From: JAWXCH01 sp034440595
Lineage (GTDB): Bacteria; Planctomycetota; Planctomycetia; Pirellulales; JALHPA01
Assembly (NCBI GenBank): GCA_034440595.1
Contig: JAWXCH010000253.1
Span: forward strand, 1 to 10,890
Length of the DNA stretch: 10,890 bases
Direction of reading: 5' to 3'
Shown: piece by piece, positions 5,448-10,890 of the stretch
How the letters are laid out: each line of letters starts with the position of its first letter
How positions within the stretch are numbered: the stretch's first letter is position 1
Notes under the pieces: generated by a model
Told to the model about the DNA's origin: nothing
The model's database searches: none
Seen by the model: only the letters and a program-made list of their open reading frames with translations
Position numbers and translations under genes: made by a program

Positions 5448-6728
5448 ATGGCGAAGAAACTGATCGACCAAGAAGAGACCGCTCGTCTGCTAGGCGTGAG
5501 CGTGGATGAACTGAATTCGATGCGGGATCGAAAGCAGATCTTTCCGAAGCGCGATAGCGGTGCCTGGAAATATGACCAGGACGAGATCGATCGTGTCCTG
5601 CAAGAGCGCCAAGATGGTTCCGGCACTGGTGGATCTGGCGGTACATCATGGGGCGATTCGCTCAGTTTGGACGATCTGACTTTGGAGTTGAATGACCCGG
5701 ATGCGATGGTCCTGAATGAAGGTCCGCACGATCCACTACAAAGCGAAAGCACCATTATCGGGCGTAGTAAATCGGTGCACCCCTCGCAGAGTGACATTCA
5801 ACTCGGTGGCAGTCACATTGTTAGCCTTACGAACGACCCTGGCCGATCTGGCATGAGTGACGTTCGCCTGGCACCCGATTCCGCGATTCTAGGCAGAACT
5901 CCTCCTCCGTTGAGCAATGCAACTCCTGGTAATAGTGGACTTCTGGACGATCTGGTCCTTGAGCCGTTAGGGGGGAGTGGCAAAGGGGGCAGCGGTAGTT
6001 TTCTCGGCTCAGGTTCACTGAAACTTTCCGACGACGAACTGCAACTTTCTGAGACCGCTTCGGATAAGGCGCGTCGAGGTGGTGGAGAATACGACACAAA
6101 AAAAGGTGGCTCCAAAATTGAGCTATCGATCGACGACGACGACTTGGTGCTCGGTGGCAGCGGCAGCGATATCACGCTCGGTGGTGACAGCGGAATTTCG
6201 CTGATCGATCCGCACGATAGTGGGCTGTCCCTGGAAGAACCGTTGGAGCTTGAAGGCTCAGGCATCGATTCGCTCGAGCTGGGAGAGGACGACGTTGTTT
6301 CCCTTGAGGATGACGTCGACCTTGAAGGGGCGACGATGCTCAAGGCCGACGACGACTTTCTGCTGACGCCGGTCGACGATGCCGACGACGCGGATAGCGG
6401 CTCTCAGGTCATCACTTTGGATGCCGAGGAAGACTTTGAATCCGGTTTTGGCTCGTCCGATGGCCTGGAGGCTGATCTTGGTGAACCGCTTAGCGGGGGC
6501 CTGGAAGCTGGCGGTCTGGCCACACAGGGGTACGCGGCAGGTGCCTATCCAACCGAGTCCCCCTATAGTGGCTGGAATATCGCCGCGTTGACCTGTTGCA
6601 CATTGTTCTTGGTGTTTGGTGGCATGTTCATGTACGATCTGGCGCGGCACGTTTGGAGTTGGAACACTCCCTACGAAGTCAACAGTGCCATGATGGACTC
6701 GATCCTGGGCATGTTTGAGAAGAAGTAA
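5448..6728 (+). CDS. Helix-turn-helix protein with acidic repeat linker and C-terminal membrane anchor
   Basis: The 426-residue protein has three parts. Residues about 5-52 form a MerR/excisionase-type helix-turn-helix (HTH_17-like): DQEETARLLGVSVDELNSM, then RKQIFPKRDSGAWKYDQDEIDRVL, the usual winged arrangement for DNA binding. Residues about 56-370 are a long Gly/Ser/Asp/Leu-rich acidic linker with repeated short units such as SLDDLTLEL, LLDDLVLEP, SDITLGGDSGISL, DSGLSLEE and SLEDDVDLE; it is probably disordered or a string of short docking motifs. Residues about 377-397 (AALTCCTLFLVFGGMFMYD) form one transmembrane helix, leaving a tail of about 29 residues. The HTH implies N-terminus in the cytoplasm, making this a tail-anchored DNA-tethering or sensing protein. 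The start has a purine-rich GAGAAGAGAG about nine bases upstream. I know similar planctomycete hypotheticals but no function; the HTH could also serve protein binding. Confidence 0.85.
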   Translation: MAKKLIDQEETARLLGVSVDELNSMRDRKQIFPKRDSGAWKYDQDEIDRVLQERQDGSGTGGSGGTSWGDSLSLDDLTLELNDPDAMVLNEGPHDPLQSESTIIGRSKSVHPSQSDIQLGGSHIVSLTNDPGRSGMSDVRLAPDSAILGRTPPPLSNATPGNSGLLDDLVLEPLGGSGKGGSGSFLGSGSLKLSDDELQLSETASDKARRGGGEYDTKKGGSKIELSIDDDDLVLGGSGSDITLGGDSGISLIDPHDSGLSLEEPLELEGSGIDSLELGEDDVVSLEDDVDLEGATMLKADDDFLLTPVDDADDADSGSQVITLDAEEDFESGFGSSDGLEADLGEPLSGGLEAGGLATQGYAAGAYPTESPYSGWNIAALTCCTLFLVFGGMFMYDLARHVWSWNTPYEVNSAMMDSILGMFEKK

Positions 6729-6792
6729 TGTTTTGGGTGTAATAGCAAGCAACCGAATTCCGCAGCTCGGCCATGAGCGGTGGTGAGTGATC

Positions 6793-6810
6793 GTTCGAAA
6801 GGAATCGAAC
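6793..6810 (+). promoter_or_regulatory. Ribosome binding site presented in the loop of a perfect hairpin
   Basis: GTTCGA (6793-6798) and TCGAAC (6805-6810) are perfect inverted repeats. The six-base loop between them is AAGGAA, the Shine-Dalgarno sequence of the lipoprotein gene, and the ATG begins two bases after the stem. In mRNA this would show the Shine-Dalgarno sequence in the loop but place a 6-bp stem between it and the start codon, so translation of 6812-7087 may be tuned by folding. The repeat could also be a protein-binding site in DNA. Confidence 0.4.
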
Positions 6811-6811
6811 A

Positions 6812-7087
6812 ATGTGGCGATTTTTACTCTGTATCGTACTGTTGGCAGGATGCACCTCGGGCGGAGGCCAGGTCGGTTCGCTGCAATCGCAGAATCGCAC
6901 CCTGTCGGAGCAGACAAAAACGCAGTTGGCAGAAATCGAGAAGCTAAAGACTCATGCTCGCAGCCTGGAAGACAGGCTGATTGAATCTGAACACCAGTTG
7001 GCTGCGATGGAACGGGCCAAGAGTGAGTCTGAACGTCTGGCCGCCGGTGCCGATCAACCGGATTCTAGCAGGTCGCGTCGCGACTAA
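6812..7087 (+). CDS. Small coiled-coil lipoprotein
   Basis: The 91-residue protein starts MWRFLLCIVLLAGC: a short basic/hydrophobic signal sequence and a lipobox LAGC, so C14 should be lipidated and the protein anchored to an envelope membrane. There is no Asp at +2 (it is Thr), which in the E. coli rule would favour the outer membrane. After a short GGG linker, residues about 22-75 are a continuous charged helix with heptad-like spacing of Leu, Ile and Ala (SLQSQNRTLSEQTKTQLAE onwards), predicted coiled coil. The end SRSRRD is basic and without structure. In size and plan it recalls Braun-type lipoproteins, but I see no homology to Lpp. The RBS AAGGAA sits in a hairpin loop seven bases before the ATG. 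It is the last gene before the terminator-like hairpin at 7100. A longer protein truncated by a stop cannot be excluded. Confidence 0.75.
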   Translation: MWRFLLCIVLLAGCTSGGGQVGSLQSQNRTLSEQTKTQLAEIEKLKTHARSLEDRLIESEHQLAAMERAKSESERLAAGADQPDSSRSRRD

Positions 7088-7099
7088 GATTCGGTTTGC

Positions 7100-7129
7100 G
7101 GCCGTAGAGTTTGCCCGGCCCCTTTTTTT
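7100..7129 (+). terminator. Intrinsic terminator-like hairpin after the three-gene unit
   Basis: A 5-bp GC stem GGCCG (7100-7104)/CGGCC (7116-7120) with an 11-base loop is followed by CC and seven T residues (7123-7129). It begins 12 bases after the stop codon of the lipoprotein gene. The stem is short but all GC, and the T-run is good, so termination of the 5031-7087 transcript here is plausible. Confidence 0.5.
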
Positions 7130-7220
7130 CAGGATCGCTCCCTGGCGGTCACTGGCCGTTCTGGCGACTTTGCGGCGTGTTCCGGCTGTAATATTCGCTG
7201 GACGATTCCCCCCTAAAGCT

Positions 7221-7261
7221 CGTGCCGCTGCTGTACATTTGGCCGCGGCACGGGATATAAT
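7221..7261 (+). promoter_or_regulatory. Promoter with overlapping inverted repeat (operator-like)
   Basis: TATAAT at 7256-7261 is a perfect -10 box. TGTACA at 7232-7237, 18 bases upstream, matches the -35 consensus at four of six bases. An 8-bp perfect inverted repeat CGTGCCGC (7221-7228)/GCGGCACG (7245-7252) brackets the -35 box, the second arm ending four bases before the -10. A protein bound there would block or reposition RNA polymerase. The promoter would drive the 7407 lipoprotein gene and, with no terminator before 8609, the ResB gene. Transcription would begin near 7268, leaving a leader of about 140 bases. Confidence 0.5.
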
Positions 7262-7387
7262 CAAGTCAGGGATTGAATTCCATAGCCAGACCGCTCGTTT
7301 CCCGCCTGAGCGCGTTTTGGCGAGTTTGGCGACGTAGTCAGAAACTTTCCGCTTCATCATCATGCCGTTGCCCTCAATCGGCCGTCC

Positions 7388-7405
7388 GACCGTCGGTCAT
7401 TTTTT
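7388..7405 (+). other. Short dyad followed by a T-run just before the lipoprotein start
   Basis: GACC (7388-7391) and GGTC (7395-7398) form a 4-bp stem with loop GTC, followed by A and six T residues, ending two bases before the ATG at 7407. Viewed as DNA, GACCG-T-CGGTC is a perfect 11-bp dyad. It could be a weak attenuator or a protein site, or chance. No Shine-Dalgarno sequence is visible in this space, so translation of the next gene may be leaderless-like or use unusual signals. Confidence 0.2.
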
Positions 7406-7406
7406 C

Positions 7407-8549
7407 ATGCCGCGAATTATTTCACTCGTCGCCCTGCTACTGCTGGCGGTGGCTGGCTGCGATCGTGCCGAGCCCGTTACCGAGTACACGGTGGCTCGTC
7501 AGGTCACTCCAGAGCGGTCGCGGATGCTGGCGGCAATGATTCCGATCAAGCAAGCCGAAAGAGCGTTGTTCTTTAAGCTGGTCGGTCCTATGGATGCGGT
7601 CAGTGCGCAGGCTGAATCGTTCGAGAAATTTATTCAGTCCGCGCCGTTCGATGCCAGCGGAATGCCGGACTTCAATGCACTTGGAACACCCCAGTGGCCA
7701 TTGCCAACCGATTGGACCAGACTACCTGCCCCTGCCACGGCATTGCGATTGTTTACAATCCAGATCGGCAAGCCGTCTGACAATCTGGAGGTGGCAGTTT
7801 CGGCGGTTGGCTTTGATGTCGAACGGCCCGAGTTCTCTACGCTATTGAACGTCAACCGCTGGCGTGGGCAGATGCAGCTACCGCCGATGGCGAGGATTGA
7901 TCTCGAACAAGAAGTCCGCAAGCTGCCCCTCTCGGATGCAAAAGTTGGCCCGGCATTGATGGTAGACCTGCTTGGCGATTTTAAGGTCAAGAGCATGCCA
8001 CCGATGGGCGCAATGGCCAATGCAGGCCCCCAGGGAGCCAGCAGCACAACCAGTGCGCCCCCTGAGCGTCAACCAGTTGGAACTACCGAAGCGAGACCGG
8101 TGGAGTCCGGTAGCGCCGCCAGCAAGGCGGACCAACCGCTAACCTTCGATGTCCCGGCCGAGTGGCAGCCAGGCAAAGCGGGGGGATTCCGTTTTGCGGC
8201 GTTCCAGGTTGTCGATGGCGCGCAGAAGGTGGAGATCACACTCATTCCATTGGGACCAGACGGTGAACTGCTTAGCAACGTCAATCGCTGGCAAGGGGAA
8301 ATTGGCTTGAAACCCGGTTCACTGGAAGAAGTCCAAAAGCAAACGAAGCAGATCGATGTCGGCGGTATTCCGTCCGACTACGTAGAATTGATCGGGCCGA
8401 CTGATAAGCCGAACGCGGAAACGACTATCGCTGCGATTGTTCGCCGACCAGATCGAACCTGGTACATCAAACTGCGCGGAGCGAGCGATTTGGTTCAGCG
8501 CGAAAAGGGGCGATTCGATAAGTTCCTGCAGTCGGTCAAATTTCAATAA
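7407..8549 (+). CDS. Lipoprotein with duplicated module, next to cytochrome c biogenesis gene
   Basis: The 380-residue protein opens MPRIISLVALLLLAVAGC, a lipoprotein signal with lipobox AVAGC and lipidated C18; Asp19 at +2 would suggest inner-membrane retention under the E. coli rule. The rest contains two related two-part modules. Part A (about 101-192 and 252-333) ends round NVNRWRGQMQL and NVNRWQGEIGL, followed by LMVDLLGDFK and DYVELIGPTDK. Part B (about 44-80 and 340-379) has FFKLVGPMDAV...FEKFIQS and YIKLRGASDLV...FDKFLQS. The order is B-A-A-B. A Pro/Ser/Ala-rich linker (about 196-243) separates the halves. There is no CXXC or heme motif. I chose the ATG at 7407 because the signal sequence starts there; an in-frame ATG at 7362 would add 15 polar residues. 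Neither has a clear ribosome binding site. The ResB gene starts 59 bases downstream, so co-transcription and a role outside the membrane in cytochrome c assembly are plausible but unproven. Confidence 0.8.
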   Translation: MPRIISLVALLLLAVAGCDRAEPVTEYTVARQVTPERSRMLAAMIPIKQAERALFFKLVGPMDAVSAQAESFEKFIQSAPFDASGMPDFNALGTPQWPLPTDWTRLPAPATALRLFTIQIGKPSDNLEVAVSAVGFDVERPEFSTLLNVNRWRGQMQLPPMARIDLEQEVRKLPLSDAKVGPALMVDLLGDFKVKSMPPMGAMANAGPQGASSTTSAPPERQPVGTTEARPVESGSAASKADQPLTFDVPAEWQPGKAGGFRFAAFQVVDGAQKVEITLIPLGPDGELLSNVNRWQGEIGLKPGSLEEVQKQTKQIDVGGIPSDYVELIGPTDKPNAETTIAAIVRRPDRTWYIKLRGASDLVQREKGRFDKFLQSVKFQ

Positions 8550-8608
8550 TTCAGCAGCACCAATAACTGCGCACTGATTCTGCGTTTTGTATAGGGAGTT
8601 TTGCAACG

Positions 8609-10890
8609 ATGGCCACTGACGCTTTCACACCCGGCACTGCTCGGCAAACGGTTGGTACCGATCAAACATCCTCTACGGTGGTCGATGTTCTGTGGATGGT
8701 GCTGACAGCGTTCGCTTCGTTGAAGTTGACGGTCGTTCTGTTGTGCTTCTCCATTGCGCTGGTACTGATTGGCACATTGGCACAGGCCTACGAGGACGTT
8801 TGGAGTGTGGTAGACAACTACTTCCGCACAGAGCGAGCCTATGTGCCCTTCCAAGTCTTTTTTCCCCCGGCCTGGTTTCCGAACATGACTTCGGTCCCCG
8901 GCGGTTTCTGGTTTCCCGGTGGCTACACCATCGGCACCTTGATGGGAATCAACCTGTTGGCCGCGCATGGCATGCGGTTCAAAATTCAAGCGACCGGTAC
9001 GCGGTTGTGGGCCGGCCTGGGGGTCATCGCCCTCGGCTGTGTCATCTGCGGGGTCTTCATCACCATCCAACAAGAGTCCGAAAGCCTGACCAGCATTGTC
9101 ACCAACGAATGGAACATCCTCTGGTCGGGAATTGCCCTGGCCGCCGGTCTGCTGTGGGCCACCGCCACGTATCGATTGTTTGCCGTTCCGACCAAGAACC
9201 CTTGGGACCGCTGGGTCTGGGCCAGCGCCGGATTAGTCTCCGGATTGTTGTTTTGTTATCTGGTCATGGTCTGGTTCCAAGAGGCCAATGCTCCGCTGAG
9301 CGGCGTTTACACACGAATTTTGTGGCAACTGATCAAGGCCTTTATCGCCGCCTCGGTGCTATTGGTTGGCTGCACAATGGTGTTTCGCAAGCGCGGTGGC
9401 ATTGTGCTGCTGCATGCTGGATTGATGCTGATGATGGCCAACGAGTTGGTCGTTGAAAACTGGCACATTGAGACACAGACCAGCCTTGCTGCCGGCGATA
9501 AAGCCAACTGGACACAGGACATTCGCACGCCAGAACTGGCGATCATCGATAACACCGATCCTAAAGAGGAGAAGGTTGTCATCGTTCCGAAGTCGATGTT
9601 GGATTCCAAACAGCGAATCAAGGATGATCGGCTGCCTTTCGATTTGCAGGTCGTCGAATACATGGAGAATTCGACATTGATCCCGCCGACGAAGGATACG
9701 CCGAATCGCGCCACCGCTGGCAATGGCTTGGATGATATTGCAGTCGCCAAGCCGGTATCTGCTGGGGCCAGCGCTAGTTCCTCGGTGAACACTCCCTCTG
9801 CATATGTGGATCTGTTTGAAAAAGGGACCGACAAGAAAATCGGCACGTATCTCCTCTCGACCATGTGGATGGATGACCATGCGCCGGAGCGCGTGAAGGT
9901 GGGGGACAATAAAGTTTACGATCTGTCGCTCCGTTTCAAACGCTATTACAAGCCGTATTCGGTCGAAATGCTGAAGGCGAGCAAGGATAATTATATTGGC
10001 ACGGATACCCCGCGAAATTATTCCTCGGACGTACGCTTGATCGATCCGCAGCGTGGCGTGGATCGGAAGGTTCATATTTCGATGAACAATCCATTCCGCT
10101 ACGGCGGGGAGACATTCTATCAATCCGGGCACACACCGGCGGCGGGTGGCCCGATCAGCACGCTGTCGGTCGTCAAAAACGGCGGCTGGATGATCCCCTA
10201 CCTGGGTTGCATGATTGTCTTTGTGGGGATGGCCGCGCAGTTCGGAACGACACTACGGCGATTTACCGAGCGAAAGAGCGCCGACCAGCCAATGGTAATG
10301 GGCGATTCGTTGGCCGCGCTCAAACGAAAAGTAGGTGGCACCGACAAGTCGAAGAAGGGACCGGAGATTCTGAAGGCGGAGTTAGCCGAAGAACCGTCGG
10401 CGCTGATCAAATACCGCTGGGCCTTTTCTGTGGCGGCAGTGCTATTGGTTGCGGCGTTCTTGGCCAGCAAGGCACGTACTCCATCGGCCAGCCCTAGCGA
10501 GATGGACCTCTATAAGTTAGGCCAGATACCGGTGATCGAAGGCGGCCGTCTCAAGCCTTTTGACAGTCTAGCACGCGAGTCGCTATCGCAAATCGCGGAT
10601 CGGCAGACCTACATCGATGCAGCCGGCAAGCGCCAGCCGGCCATTCGCTGGCTTTTGGATGTGATTGCCAAACCCGATGCGGCGCAACAGCACAAGATTT
10701 TTCGCATTCACAACCGCGAAGTCTTGGCACTGTTTGGAATCACCTCAGAGCCAGACGCCAGAGTCAAAATCGAACCGGGTGGTCGCTATTCGCTGGCGCA
10801 ATTGCTGCCAAAAATGGAAGAGTTTGACGCGCAGCTCCAGGCAATTCAAAAGCGCGACACCCCTTCCAGTCAGTACAGTACCTATGAAAA
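8609..10890 (+). CDS. Giant ResB-type cytochrome c biogenesis protein, probably ResB-CcsA fusion (3' truncated)
   Basis: The frame is open from the ATG at 8609 to the window edge, 760 codons. System II cytochrome c synthesis uses ResB (Ccs1) and ResC (CcsA) to carry heme out and join it to apocytochromes. ResB features: a first membrane helix with FASLKLTVVLLCFSIALVLIG (about 36-56), further helices at about 105-120, 130-150, 175-195, 208-225 and 240-285, the last carrying LLHAGLMLM with H269, a possible heme ligand; a large outside domain (about 290-520) with VNxP-like MNNPFRYGGETFYQSG (492-507); then helices at about 528-548 and 604-622. After that comes LGQIPVIEGGRLKPFDSLARE (K649-P-F-D652), a stretch I associate with planctomycete CcsA-type fusions. 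The CcsA WWD heme domain would lie beyond the window, so fusion is inferred. The RBS GGAG is 10 bases upstream. The extra helices between the first and the H269 helix are unusual for ResB. Confidence 0.85.
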   Translation, partial: MATDAFTPGTARQTVGTDQTSSTVVDVLWMVLTAFASLKLTVVLLCFSIALVLIGTLAQAYEDVWSVVDNYFRTERAYVPFQVFFPPAWFPNMTSVPGGFWFPGGYTIGTLMGINLLAAHGMRFKIQATGTRLWAGLGVIALGCVICGVFITIQQESESLTSIVTNEWNILWSGIALAAGLLWATATYRLFAVPTKNPWDRWVWASAGLVSGLLFCYLVMVWFQEANAPLSGVYTRILWQLIKAFIAASVLLVGCTMVFRKRGGIVLLHAGLMLMMANELVVENWHIETQTSLAAGDKANWTQDIRTPELAIIDNTDPKEEKVVIVPKSMLDSKQRIKDDRLPFDLQVVEYMENSTLIPPTKDTPNRATAGNGLDDIAVAKPVSAGASASSSVNTPSAYVDLFEKGTDKKIGTYLLSTMWMDDHAPERVKVGDNKVYDLSLRFKRYYKPYSVEMLKASKDNYIGTDTPRNYSSDVRLIDPQRGVDRKVHISMNNPFRYGGETFYQSGHTPAAGGPISTLSVVKNGGWMIPYLGCMIVFVGMAAQFGTTLRRFTERKSADQPMVMGDSLAALKRKVGGTDKSKKGPEILKAELAEEPSALIKYRWAFSVAAVLLVAAFLASKARTPSASPSEMDLYKLGQIPVIEGGRLKPFDSLARESLSQIADRQTYIDAAGKRQPAIRWLLDVIAKPDAAQQHKIFRIHNREVLALFGITSEPDARVKIEPGGRYSLAQLLPKMEEFDAQLQAIQKRDTPSSQYSTYE

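Noticed and set aside
5813..6343. Minus-strand Ser/Pro-rich frame opposite the HTH gene (also 5258-5797 and 6258-6917)
   Set aside because: The Ser/Pro runs are the reverse complement of the Asp/Gly/Ser repeats of the HTH protein linker, so the frames are shadows.
6981..7337. Plus-strand open frame after the small lipoprotein, considered as a frameshifted extension of it
   Set aside because: The translation is Arg/Ala-rich without coiled-coil or domain features, crosses the terminator-like hairpin, and overlaps the promoter at 7221-7261. A frameshift is not supported, though it cannot be fully excluded.
6944..7363. Minus-strand 139-codon basic open frame
   Set aside because: Composition (Ala/Arg/Lys) fits a chance open frame in GC-rich DNA; no ribosome binding site or family resemblance seen.
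8692..9456. A 254-codon open frame on the plus strand
   Set aside because: It lies inside the ResB-type gene in another frame; its translation is rich in Arg, His and Cys without domain character, whereas the ResB frame gives clear membrane helices and family motifs.
9359..10132. A 257-codon open frame on the minus strand (with another at 9307-9909)
   Set aside because: Antisense to the ResB-type gene; no recognisable protein features. The long frames reflect the codon usage of the real gene.

Overview
The window looks like a piece of a planctomycete chromosome, most likely from the Pirellulaceae (Rhodopirellula/Blastopirellula relatives). The evidence is the mid-50s GC impression, a planctomycete-style Gfo/Idh/MocA oxidoreductase, a very long ResB-type cytochrome c biogenesis protein carrying the GGRLKPFD motif, and several secreted or lipid-anchored proteins that I know only as planctomycete conserved hypotheticals. 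The lineage is inferred from protein character, not from a marker gene. I see no rRNA, tRNA, CRISPR array, IS element or phage gene.

Layout. (1) 2-640: 3' end of a Gfo/Idh/MocA oxidoreductase. (2) 664-779: a short non-coding element of two inverted 23-bp hairpin repeats (REPIN-like), lying between convergent genes. (3) 787-2202, minus: a cytoplasmic GH10-like TIM-barrel protein that seems to lack both catalytic glutamates. (4) 2437-3324: purC, of the long Ade1-like type. It converges on queD (3335-3736, minus) and queC (3764-4444, minus), a two-gene operon for the queuosine/7-deazaguanine precursor pathway. (5) 4445-5030: about 590 bases without a convincing gene. It holds promoter-like and terminator-like signals, perhaps for a small RNA, and the leader of the next operon. 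(6) 5031-7087: three same-strand genes closed by a terminator-like hairpin at 7100-7129. They encode a small exported protein, a helix-turn-helix protein with a long acidic repetitive linker and a C-terminal membrane anchor, and a small coiled-coil lipoprotein. (7) 7221-7261: a consensus-like promoter overlapped by an 8+8 bp inverted repeat. (8) 7407-8549: a lipoprotein with a duplicated two-part module in B-A-A-B order, followed after 59 bases by the start of a giant ResB(-CcsA) protein that runs off the window at 10890.

How the genes may work together. purC and queC/queD are ordinary nucleotide and modified-nucleoside metabolism. The 5031-7087 unit places a DNA-binding-type domain on a membrane anchor beside two envelope proteins; this could link the cytoplasm to the envelope, but no function is proven. 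The 7407-8549 lipoprotein is probably co-transcribed with the cytochrome c assembly gene and may act with it outside the membrane.

The least ordinary items are the membrane-anchored HTH protein and its operon, the catalytically degenerate GH10 protein, the B-A-A-B lipoprotein beside ResB/CcsA, the REPIN-like element, and the Shine-Dalgarno sequence held in the loop of a perfect hairpin before the 6812 gene.
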